Both the position numbers and the translations under genes were made by a program. A stretch of 8,974 bases of DNA, from positions 1-8,974 of the forward strand of contig CAIVYX010000165.1 in the NCBI GenBank assembly GCA_903910245.1, in the 5' to 3' direction. The DNA comes from an uncultured Opitutia bacterium (GTDB lineage: Bacteria; Verrucomicrobiota; Verrucomicrobiia; Opitutales; UBA953). Under the pieces are notes generated by a model. It ran no database searches. It saw only the letters and a program-made list of their open reading frames with translations, and was not told the origin of the DNA. Below, in pieces: positions 1-6,329 of this stretch (positions within the stretch are counted from its first letter, which is position 1; each line of letters begins with the position of its first letter).

Positions 1-65
1 ACCAAGGATGGTCAGCCCTACCTAATACCTCTGCTTCGCAGCAGTTCACCATGCCAGCAGTCCCA

Positions 66-92
66 CCACGCGACTTCGTCGCGCCGGTAGGG
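66..92 (-). repeat. degenerate palindromic intergenic repeat (REP-like)
   Basis: A perfect stem CGCGAC-TTC-GTCGCG lies at 69-83. A flanking 8-bp inverted repeat pairs CGACTTCG (71-78) with CGAAGTCG (101-108). In the minus orientation the stem resembles the better copies at 597-625 and 4550-4578, which share a CGCGAC/GTCGCG core next to a GTAGGGG or CCCCTAC block. The conserved flank is poorly preserved here, so membership in the same family is likely but not certain. Confidence 0.4.
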
Positions 93-164
93 GCACGCCT
101 CGAAGTCGGCGGTGAGGGGTTGGATGGAGGTTGCTACCACCTTAAATGGGAGAATGCTAATAAC

Positions 165-545
165 ATGAAACCACCCCGTTTCCCGATCATCCTCGCCGCC
201 GTCCTGATGACGGTTGGAGCTTTTCTCCCCCTGGTCTCCTCCGCGCTCCTTCCCGCCATGGCGGCCGAAAGTACGCTGGCCGGTCTAGTTGTGCCGATAT
301 TGGCACTGGCCGCCTTGCTGGTGGTTGCCAGCTCCTATCGCCGCTCGAAGGCGGAGATGATTGGCTTGGGTGTCATTGCTGCCGTCATTCCCTTTGTCGC
401 TAAATTCCTAGGCGAAGCGAAGATTGTCGCGACCCCCTTCTTGCCTGATGTGCCTTTCCATCTCACGACGGGCTCCCTAGTCATCTGGGCTGCAGCGGCG
501 TTGGTCGTCGTTTCGACCCTGATGGCTAAGCCGGACGAGGCCTAA
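165..545 (+). CDS. small four-helix integral membrane protein, function unknown
   Basis: The 126-aa product starting MKPPRFP is mostly hydrophobic. Four probable transmembrane helices are visible at about residues 8-29, 38-58, 65-83 and 103-120. The loop between helices 2 and 3 is basic (YRRSK, 58-62) and the tail is short and acidic, so both ends may face the same side with the basic loop in the cytoplasm. The frame is open back to 51, but the ATG at 165 is preferred: a GGGAGA lies at 148-153, about 11 bases upstream, and the extra N-terminal residues would be translated from the palindromic repeat at 66-92. No catalytic or ligand-binding motif is visible. It stands alone on its strand, converging on the gene at 791-2305. 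I do not recognise the family. Confidence 0.7.
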   Translation: MKPPRFPIILAAVLMTVGAFLPLVSSALLPAMAAESTLAGLVVPILALAALLVVASSYRRSKAEMIGLGVIAAVIPFVAKFLGEAKIVATPFLPDVPFHLTTGSLVIWAAAALVVVSTLMAKPDEA

Positions 546-555
546 ACCCCGCCGG

Positions 556-625
556 GTAGGGACGCGTCGGCGACGCGTCCGCCTCGACCCTTACCCCCTC
601 GGTCGCGACACCGTCGCGCCCCTAC
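556..625. repeat. inverted pair of GC-rich palindromic repeats (BIME-like)
   Basis: The + copy starts GTAGGGACGCGTC at 556 and contains the 8-bp palindrome GACGCGTC twice (561-568 and 572-579) around GGC. The opposite-strand copy reads GTAGGGGCGCGACGG from 625 back to 611 and ends CCGAGG at 602-597, with the stem CGCGAC-ACC-GTCGCG at 604-618. A third copy, at 4550-4578, shares the 15-base core GTAGGGGCGCGACGG and the CCGAGG end with the second. Two head-to-head units in a convergent gap match the layout of bacterial REP pairs. Such repeats are known to act in transcript end protection, gyrase binding or RAYT transposition. Which applies here cannot be seen. Confidence 0.75.
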
Positions 626-640
626 CTCAATCCCGTACCC

Positions 641-687
641 AACAAAAAAGGCCGGGCGCCGAGGGATTTCTCCCCCAGCCCCCGGCC
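641..687 (-). terminator. intrinsic terminator of the leftward gene pair
   Basis: Read on the minus strand, a stem pairs GGCCGGG (687-681) with CCCGGCC (656-650). The interior contains further pairing, GGGAG against TCCC, and the stem is followed directly by TTTTTTGTT (649-641). It lies about 100 bases past the stop codon of the gene ending at 791. A long GC stem with a U-tract is a textbook Rho-independent terminator, and the U-tract polarity assigns it to the leftward transcript. Confidence 0.85.
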
Positions 688-741
688 TGCAACTTTCTGA
701 GCCTCCGAGCCTCTGGTCAACCGGGCCTCTTATTCTCCCTG

Positions 742-767
742 TGCCCACGTGTCACCTTGCCCACGTG
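742..767. repeat. short direct repeat of TGCCCACGTG
   Basis: TGCCCACGTG occurs at 742-751 and again at 758-767, a 16-base period. Each copy contains the palindrome CACGTG. It lies in the 3' untranslated part of the leftward transcript, 24 bases beyond the stop codon, between that stop and the terminator. It could be a protein-binding pair or the remnant of a repeat element. Nothing else in the window matches it. Confidence 0.45.
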
Positions 768-790
768 CCCCCGCGCGAATCTTTACCGGG

Positions 791-2305
791 TTATCCCTTC
801 GGGATCTTCACCCGATACAGATTCGCGACATGCAGATTCCTCGTCTCCGGCGCGTAGAAGAAGTCCGCCGCCAGCGCCTCCTTGTCGCTCGAGCGCCAGA
901 CCGACACGGTTCGGTCGACGCGCACGACGAGCCCGCGATGCACGGCGTAGAACGGATTGGTGATCCGCTCGTAGCGACGGCCGACGGGGTTGGTATCTTT
1001 GTACTGCTCCGCGATCGCCGGCGCCTCGAGCGACGCGGTGAGCTTGATCTCGCGGCGGGTGGCGCGGTTCGCCGGAAATTCCTTCGGGATCTCGCAGAGG
1101 GCTTCCAGCATCAGGTCGAGCAGGTCCCAGGAGGTCTCGACGTCGCCGCCGGACATCTTCAGTTCCGGTCCCGTGCCGAGCAGGGTGCCGGCCGGGCAAT
1201 ACCTGAACTCGGGGCCGATCGAGGGCGGGACGGAGAAGGCCTCGGCGATCATCGGCACGTGGAACCGTCCGCGACCACGGCTGACCGGCGCTTCCCCGGC
1301 GATCTCCATCGCGTTCAGCTGGAGCCGCAGGCGTCGCTCGGCCATTTCATAATCCAGCTCCGGCGTGGTCTCTTGTTTCAGCGTGCCGCCCGTCGCATCA
1401 TCCGCCCGATCGCGCTGGTCCTGGAGGTGCATCTGGAAGGCGATGTCCATGGACATGCGCACATCTTTGACGCTCATGTGATGGACCAGCTTCAGGGTAT
1501 CGGCCGGCACCGGGCGATCGGCTTCATAATGGAAGTGGAACGCGCTCGCCCGGCGGGCGACGATGCTCAGCTCGTCGACGAGCAGCTGGCCGGCGAAACC
1601 GCGGCGCGTACCGGCTTCCTCGATGGTGATGTTGGTCGAGTTGGCCAGTTCGGCGTGGTCCGCCTCACGGATCGCGCTCAGGCCCTTGTGCGCATCCGCG
1701 TGGAAGACGCACGTGACGGTGAAGTCCTCGCCGGAGTCGGCCACGTTCAGCACGCGGCGGAGCACGTTGCCCTCGGCGACATCGGTGCCGTCGTCCGGCT
1801 CGACGACCTTCTCGATGCGGCGCAGCGCGGCCGCGATGCCGGCGAGGTGCGGCGCGGCGTTGCGGTCGGACAGCACGCAGACCTCGAGCATGGGCTTCAT
1901 CCCGAGGCGGGGCGTATGGCCGAGCATGGCGATCGACATCAGCAGCTGCGCCTTGCCGATCGTCCAGCGGATGAGCATCGGCGCCTTGCCTTCGTCGGCG
2001 TAGACGGTCCAGGAGTCTTCAGGTTTGCCGGTCTCGCCTTTGCCCTCGAGGAGCGAGGCGAGATCGTAACCCATGTGTTCGGCGATGAGGCCGAAGACGG
2101 GCGTGACGTCGGCGACGACGCGCGCGCTCTTCCAGGCCCGGGGGTCCATCATGTGGTTGTGCTCCATCTGCATGAGGACCGGGAGGTCTTCGGGCGGGAG
2201 CTCCATCTGGCCGCGGAAGCGCATGCCGCGGGCGGGACGGAACTCCTTGAGGATCTTTTCGGACGGGATGGCCTTGAGGCCGTAGGTGTTTTTGAGGTGA
2301 GTCAT
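791..2305 (-). CDS. conserved-looking 504-aa protein of unknown function
   Basis: A long GC-rich frame with strong third-position G/C bias encodes a soluble, mixed alpha/beta protein with no signal peptide or transmembrane segment. Visible features are a His/Met-rich stretch MQMEHNHMMDPRAW at about residues 45-58 and a hydrophobic segment around 119-129 (AQLLMSIAMLG). The middle has alternating polar and charged strands (FHFHYEAD), followed by a helical RDRADDATGG-type linker. No ATPase, nuclease or other catalytic signature was recognised. The ATG at 2303-2305 has no good Shine-Dalgarno; the nearest purine run, GAGAAG, is about 17 bases upstream. It follows the 626-aa gene on the same strand after 215 bases with no obvious terminator between, so co-transcription is likely. 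The terminator at 641-687 ends the unit. The protein could be structural or a scaffold; its function is unknown. Confidence 0.8.
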   Translation of the reverse strand: MTHLKNTYGLKAIPSEKILKEFRPARGMRFRGQMELPPEDLPVLMQMEHNHMMDPRAWKSARVVADVTPVFGLIAEHMGYDLASLLEGKGETGKPEDSWTVYADEGKAPMLIRWTIGKAQLLMSIAMLGHTPRLGMKPMLEVCVLSDRNAAPHLAGIAAALRRIEKVVEPDDGTDVAEGNVLRRVLNVADSGEDFTVTCVFHADAHKGLSAIREADHAELANSTNITIEEAGTRRGFAGQLLVDELSIVARRASAFHFHYEADRPVPADTLKLVHHMSVKDVRMSMDIAFQMHLQDQRDRADDATGGTLKQETTPELDYEMAERRLRLQLNAMEIAGEAPVSRGRGRFHVPMIAEAFSVPPSIGPEFRYCPAGTLLGTGPELKMSGGDVETSWDLLDLMLEALCEIPKEFPANRATRREIKLTASLEAPAIAEQYKDTNPVGRRYERITNPFYAVHRGLVVRVDRTVSVWRSSDKEALAADFFYAPETRNLHVANLYRVKIPKG

Positions 2306-2520
2306 GGCAATAAGAGGACGATCTTCTCATGCCAGACAAGGAGGGCGCTTCGCCCGGACCTGCCTTCGTGGAGCTTTTCGGGCCTTAATCCGACTTCGGG
2401 ATTGCTCGGTGCCGGTTCCGACGTTGTCGCACGATTTTAAGACAACGCGACTCCTTGCCGTGGTGATAAGGCTTTGCTGCGTCGCGTCTTCCCGCCGCCG
2501 TTTTTACCCCAGGCCCGTTT
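2306..2520. other. intergenic region between the two leftward genes, with inverted repeats
   Basis: No gene is supported here. Three dyads are visible: GGGCG-CTT-CGCCC at 2343-2355, AATCC with GGATT at 2388-2404, and the perfect 7-bp pair CGTTGTC (2422-2428) with GACAACG (2441-2447). The last encloses a -10-like TAAAAT on the minus strand (2439-2434). No -35 at a good distance was found, so an internal promoter for the downstream gene is possible but weak. None of the hairpins is followed by a U-tract on the minus strand, so none looks like an intrinsic terminator. Confidence 0.4.
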
Positions 2521-4401
2521 TCAGGCGCTTTTGGCACGCTCCGCCTTGCTCGGCACGTAGCCGAACTCGACCTTCCCGAGCGTCGCCATGCAATATTGCA
2601 GGATGATCCCGGCCGTCGGATGACCTTCGTTTTTCGCCGCGCGCAGTCGCAGGGCGATGTCCGTGTTGCGCCGGATCAGCTCCTCTTCGATGCGCGCGTG
2701 CCAGGCCTTGAACTGCTCGAGGCCGGCCTCCAGCAAGCGTCGTTCGGTCACCGCGTCGAAGTAGACGCCGTAGTTCTGCTGCACGACGTAATCAACGACG
2801 CGCAGCAGCTTTTCACCGCCCTTCGATTCGTCGTGATATGTCTCGAGGAAGGCGAGTAGCTCCGGGAAGAGCTGCGCCGGCGCTTCCGCGTCGAGGCCTT
2901 CCTCCGGCTTGCCGCCCTCGGTGACGGCCGACTGGTAGAATTTCGCCGCCTGCCGGATCTCGGCGCGGTTCTTGGTCGGCAGCAGGGTGGCCTGGCTTTG
3001 CCACGCGAGACGTGCCCGGAACATGTCCGTCAGGCGGCCGCGGGCCTCAGGCTCGCGGGCGTATTCCTCGACGATCTGCTGCTGGAGCGCGAGGACGGCC
3101 GAGGCGCGGTGATAGCGCGGGTTGGTCGCATAGCCGGCGGCGAAGCGCAGGCAGAGGGCGCGAAGCTCGTTCCGGCCGCGATAGGCGCGGGCGGCTTCCC
3201 GGAGCAGCTGCAAGGTCAGCTTGCTCGCCCATTCGACGGCGGCGAGTTCCTGCGGGGCGAGGTCGACGGACTGGCTTTGCACGACGCGTCCTTGCTCGTT
3301 GGTCCGTTCGACGAGTCCGGCCAGCCATTCGGCGGCCGCGAGGTCGTGTTTGCCAAAAGTCTGACGTGCCAGCCAGTAGGCGCGTCCGGCCGCGAGACGA
3401 CCGCGGTCGTCGGTCTCGTTGCTCGCGTCGCTGCTCAGCCAAACCTGCGCCTCCTGGCAGGCGGCGCGGAGATCGGTCGAGCAGAGCCGGCGGAAGGCAT
3501 CCAGCTCTGGCGCTCGGGCGGTCGCGAGCAGTTCGATGCGTTCGCGCAGGAACGCGGCGGCGTTGCCGGAACGGCGTTGGGCGAGCGCCACGGCGTGCGC
3601 GCGGTCCGACCCGGCGCGTTGCGGCCCGTAATGGTGCGCGAGCACGGAGGGGAAGGCGCCGCTCGCGTCGTCGGCCAGACGGGCGAATTCGGTCCGTAGT
3701 TCCTGACGCAAGGTCGCGACAGCCTCGTCGCCCACGCGCCACTCCGCGCCTTTCTGGGTGAGGACACGGACGAAGCCTTCGACCAGACGAAGATAGGGAA
3801 GGGCGATGAGTCGGCCGGCGTCATCGACGACCACCGTGGCGGGAGCGGGTTTCGGCCCTTCGGTTGCCTCTAGTCTCCGCAAGAGCGACTTGGAAGCCGC
3901 GGCTTTATCCTCAGGGGTGAGGGGAGTGAGTTGCGTGAGCAATCCCCAGGCCAGGGCGGGGACCACTGTCTCGCGGAATGCGGCCGCGACCTGGGCGTCG
4001 AATGCTTTCTCGGGGTCTTCGGAGTGCAGGCCGATGGCATGGCCGACGAAGCGGGAGACCAGCTGCCCCGTGGGCACGACCGGCGGCCAGCTCGGCGGAT
4101 GGTCGAAGTCGTAGGCGTCCTGCCGTTCCGTCAGCTTATGGATCGAGGCCAGCGTCAGCTTTTCCTGGTGACGCATCTGGTCGGCCATGATGGACAACTT
4201 CTTGCCGATCTTTTGCTCGCCCTTGGCCAGCTGGCCGGCGGCGAAATCCAGCAGCCCGCCTGCGAAGCGTCCGCCGAACCATACCCGGGCGCGTTGCAGC
4301 CCGTCGCGGTCCTCGGGCAGTTTCTGGTTGGCGCCCGCGGCGACCTCCCGTTCCAGCTCACGCAGGAAAGTCAGGTAGTTGAAGTCCTTCGACCGGGGCA
4401 T
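2521..4401 (-). CDS. large alpha-helical protein of unknown function (626 aa)
   Basis: A 626-aa frame starts MPRSKDFNYL and ends KAERAKSA. It is rich in Ala, Leu, Arg and Glu with repeated amphipathic helices and few Gly or Pro breaks, which suggests an all-helical or helical-repeat fold. One beta-like stretch, ATVVVDDAGRLIALPYLRL, lies around residues 188-206. No signal peptide, transmembrane helix, P-loop or nuclease motif is visible. Local GC is very high: in 3541-3600 I counted 46 G/C of 60. The start at 4399-4401 lacks a Shine-Dalgarno; upstream is an AT-containing GTACT-AATAAG-AGTAC dyad (4405-4420). It is the first gene of the leftward pair, with the 504-aa gene 215 bases downstream. 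The pair may form a complex, which is inferred only from adjacency. Confidence 0.8.
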   Translation of the reverse strand: MPRSKDFNYLTFLRELEREVAAGANQKLPEDRDGLQRARVWFGGRFAGGLLDFAAGQLAKGEQKIGKKLSIMADQMRHQEKLTLASIHKLTERQDAYDFDHPPSWPPVVPTGQLVSRFVGHAIGLHSEDPEKAFDAQVAAAFRETVVPALAWGLLTQLTPLTPEDKAAASKSLLRRLEATEGPKPAPATVVVDDAGRLIALPYLRLVEGFVRVLTQKGAEWRVGDEAVATLRQELRTEFARLADDASGAFPSVLAHHYGPQRAGSDRAHAVALAQRRSGNAAAFLRERIELLATARAPELDAFRRLCSTDLRAACQEAQVWLSSDASNETDDRGRLAAGRAYWLARQTFGKHDLAAAEWLAGLVERTNEQGRVVQSQSVDLAPQELAAVEWASKLTLQLLREAARAYRGRNELRALCLRFAAGYATNPRYHRASAVLALQQQIVEEYAREPEARGRLTDMFRARLAWQSQATLLPTKNRAEIRQAAKFYQSAVTEGGKPEEGLDAEAPAQLFPELLAFLETYHDESKGGEKLLRVVDYVVQQNYGVYFDAVTERRLLEAGLEQFKAWHARIEEELIRRNTDIALRLRAAKNEGHPTAGIILQYCMATLGKVEFGYVPSKAERAKSA

Positions 4402-4786
4402 GGGGTACTAATAAGAGTACTGAGTAGGGAGTATCGATAGGAAAACACGGGGGTCCGCTGCGAAGCATGCGCCAGGGCAGGGGTGGCTACGCTATCTGCT
4501 TCCCCTTGCCAGCATGCCCCATATCCCCTCGAAAGCGGAGCCTTCGTAGGTAGGGGCGCGACGGCAACGCGTCCGAGGTTCACTGATTATAAAATCATCG
4601 GCCGATTATCAGTCGCCCATCGCTCTTCCCGGTTCGTGCGACACGCATCTCGCCCATATTCAATAGGCCTTCTGTAGGTCTGCTCATTTCGTGCGACGGG
4701 CCTGGGCCTGGCGCCTGAACGGCCATACGCCCTGATGCCCTTGCAGGTTGAAACTCGGCGGGGAAACTGGAGTTCCTCAACCGCAC
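4402..4786. promoter_or_regulatory. divergent control region with AT island and palindromes
   Basis: This gap separates the leftward pair from the rightward group and shows no convincing gene. At 4584-4597 is the hairpin TGATT-ATAA-AATCA, directly followed by the perfect 10-bp palindrome ATCGGCCGAT (4597-4606). The AT island gives a consensus -10, TATAAT, on the minus strand (4591-4586) and TATAAA on the plus strand (4588-4593), though I found no good -35 for either. TTCGTGCGAC is directly repeated at 4633-4642 and 4688-4697. An imperfect dyad spans 4465-4517, with GCATGC at both ends. Divergent promoters are the natural reading, but the exact start sites are not visible. Confidence 0.4.
4550..4578 (+). 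repeat. GC-rich palindromic intergenic repeat, third copy
   Basis: The first 15 bases, GTAGGGGCGCGACGG, and the last six, CCGAGG, match the minus-strand copy at 625-597. The middle instead carries ACGCGT, as in the copy at 556. It sits in the divergent control region, immediately upstream of the AT island at 4584. Confidence 0.7.
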
Positions 4787-5542
4787 ATGCAAACCCACGC
4801 ACTCAGTCTCAACTACCGCTATGAACTTCCGGGCCGCAGGCTCCTGGAGATCATCAAGCACACAGCCAAAGATTCTTTCCAGATGGTCGGCACGACCCTG
4901 GAGGCTTCCGCTGCCGTCATCACGTTCCTTGCCGATCTCTCGACGATCAACTTCCACCTCGCCTCGGAACAGCATCTCACGGTGCGGGCGTCTTCCGGAC
5001 GATCCAGTGAAGCCATGAAGCTGTGCAAGCAGCTCGTCGGCCAGAAGGTCATCCTGCCATTGCATGAGAAGCTCTCAGCGTCTTCGAAGCAGGGAAAGCC
5101 CCATCGCCCGGCCAACGAAGTGCTGGCCGAGCACATGGCGAAGCCCGAGTTCGCCGAACATATCATCGTGCTGCCTGAGGGGTTGGCCGAAGCCTCCGAG
5201 TGTGTCTTTGAGCACGAAGGTACCCTGAATCGTTATCTTACAGGCCTGGTCGCGTTCGCCAAGCTCAAGGCCGACTCGACCAACGACCTCAAGCCGGACG
5301 AGTTCTTGGGTAAGCAGGCCGGCCTCAGTCACTTCGGCGGCGATATCGGCGAGAACGCCAAGATCCGGTACGCCTCCGACTACAGCGCCACCTATAAGGG
5401 CGTGTATCGGCTCTTCCCTTTGCACGTAACTCTCGGGCACGGCCTCAACCCGCGCTCCTGCATGTCCATCTACTTCGATTGGGACCCCGAGGCCCGTAAG
5501 CTCATCCTTGCCCGCTTCGGCCGCCACGGCCGCGGGGCTTGA
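4787..5542 (+). CDS. unrecognised 251-aa protein, possible partner or effector of the triad
   Basis: The ATG at 4787 (MQTHALSLNY) is preferred over the in-frame TTG at 4748. It has GGAG at 4769-4772, whereas the TTG has no site at a workable distance; the ATG spacing (14) is still long. The first 170 residues are soluble, with helices and a hydrophobic strand (SAAVITFLADL, 41-51). The C-terminal part, about 203-248, looks like a compact beta module: YRLF, then HVTLGHG, then a Cys-containing SCMSIYFDWD, then KLILARFGRH. It follows the pattern of two or three strands ending in a basic G-R-H turn. I do not recognise a family and assign no activity. It lies 71 bases before the vWA gene on the same strand. 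Its GC (35 of 60 in 5161-5220) is between that of the leftward genes and the triad. Confidence 0.75.
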   Translation: MQTHALSLNYRYELPGRRLLEIIKHTAKDSFQMVGTTLEASAAVITFLADLSTINFHLASEQHLTVRASSGRSSEAMKLCKQLVGQKVILPLHEKLSASSKQGKPHRPANEVLAEHMAKPEFAEHIIVLPEGLAEASECVFEHEGTLNRYLTGLVAFAKLKADSTNDLKPDEFLGKQAGLSHFGGDIGENAKIRYASDYSATYKGVYRLFPLHVTLGHGLNPRSCMSIYFDWDPEARKLILARFGRHGRGA

Positions 5543-5583
5543 TTGTTACAGACTGAAACAATCAATAATTCTAATGTTATTGA
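5539..5583 (+). promoter_or_regulatory. overlapping inverted repeats in the leader of the triad operon
   Basis: A perfect 9-bp dyad, TTGATTGTT (5539-5547) with AACAATCAA (5557-5565), begins over the stop codon of the upstream gene. A second perfect 7-bp dyad, TCAATAA (5562-5568) with TTATTGA (5577-5583), shares four bases with it, so the two stems cannot form together in RNA. No U-tract follows either. They may be overlapping operators or alternative leader structures. The remainder to 5613 is AT-rich and contains a further CAATAA at 5598-5603. Confidence 0.5.
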
Positions 5584-5613
5584 AAACGACACCTCTCCAA
5601 TAAATATAAACAT

Positions 5614-6318
5614 ATGACATCAAACCCATTCTCCGCAGAGAGCCCCAAGAATTACGAACAGAAGTGCACCGTCGCGTTGGTCGTCGACACTTCCGGGTCG
5701 ATGTCTGAGCACAGCCGACTAGCCAACATGGTGGCCGGCCTCTCTGCCTTCATTAAAGAAGTTCAGGAAGACGAGAATCTGAAGAACAAACTAGAAATCG
5801 GAATAGTCGCCTTCAGCCATGAGTGTCGCCGTGCTGTCGAGCCATCACTGGCAGCTGATATCACGCTTCCGGAACTAAAGGCGGAAGGCGGCACGTTTTC
5901 CGTCCAGGCCATTCAGGCGGGTATTCAGATGGTGGCCGACCGCAAGGCTTGGTATCGTGCTAACGGCCTTAGCTATTATCGCCCTTGGGTTATCCATATC
6001 ACGGACGGCGAGCCCGACTCGCGCGAGTTCCCTGGAGAATTTGAAGCTAAGTGGGATGAACTTGCGCAGCAGATTCGTCAGGCAGAACAACAGAAGACTT
6101 TCTGTTTCCTTTCTCTGGGTGTCGATGAGTTCCAGCCTGCATACTTGGAGCGTATTAAGCAGGCCCAGATTCCCGTCTATAAGATGTCAGGACTTAAGTT
6201 CACCGACTTCTTCAAATGGCTGTCGGCTACGATCGCAGAAGTCGCCAAGGGGGCCGATGTAGGGAAGGCGGTGCAATCAAACACGGGCAGTTGGGATAGC
6301 GGACAGAGCCCGTCCTGA
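5614..6318 (+). CDS. TerY-like von Willebrand factor A domain protein
   Basis: The 234-aa soluble protein is essentially one vWA domain. The metal-ion-dependent adhesion site (MIDAS) is complete: D25, S27 and S29 in DTSGSM, T94 in EGGTF and D131 in HITDGEPDS. Alternating hydrophobic strands (VALVVDT, LEIGIVAFS, PWVIHITDG, TFCFLSLGV) and helices fit the Rossmann-like vWA fold. A Ser-rich tail (about 221-234) is likely disordered. vWA domains bind Mg2+ and mediate protein-protein contacts. Members next to a PP2C phosphatase and this kinase type are the TerY proteins of the TerY-P triad, so it is probably the recognition or adaptor subunit. The ATG at 5614 has no Shine-Dalgarno but sits in an AT-rich leader. 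No later start is possible, because the next Met is inside the MIDAS motif. The downstream gene begins 11 bases after its stop. Confidence 0.9.
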   Translation: MTSNPFSAESPKNYEQKCTVALVVDTSGSMSEHSRLANMVAGLSAFIKEVQEDENLKNKLEIGIVAFSHECRRAVEPSLAADITLPELKAEGGTFSVQAIQAGIQMVADRKAWYRANGLSYYRPWVIHITDGEPDSREFPGEFEAKWDELAQQIRQAEQQKTFCFLSLGVDEFQPAYLERIKQAQIPVYKMSGLKFTDFFKWLSATIAEVAKGADVGKAVQSNTGSWDSGQSPS

Positions 6319-6329
6319 GGCGAACTTTC

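Noticed and set aside
2343..2355. GGGCG-CTT-CGCCC hairpin as a terminator of the 626-aa gene
   Set aside because: The stem is only 5 bp, it lies about 165 bases past the stop, and there is no U-tract on the minus strand.
749..2440. 563-codon open frame on the + strand opposite the 504-aa gene
   Set aside because: It is rich in Arg, Asp, Gly and His, typical of the antisense of a GC-rich gene. It runs through the stop and start of the minus-strand gene and has no recognisable domain or ribosome site. The minus-strand frame has the terminator and the better protein.
2998..3761. Open frames on both strands inside 2521-4401, including Arg-rich ones of more than 200 codons
   Set aside because: They are shadows caused by very high GC. 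The amino-acid content (Arg, Pro, Ala runs) is unlike a folded protein, and they are fully inside the 626-aa gene.
4595..5065. 156-codon frame on the minus strand over the start of the 251-aa gene
   Set aside because: It overlaps the + strand gene almost entirely beyond 4787, runs across the control region, and has no ribosome site or domain.
5580..5610. TTGAAA and TATAAA as a promoter for the vWA gene
   Set aside because: The spacer is 19 bases and the transcript would begin at about 5617, after the first base of the ATG at 5614. No later start codon can be used, because the next Met is in the MIDAS motif.
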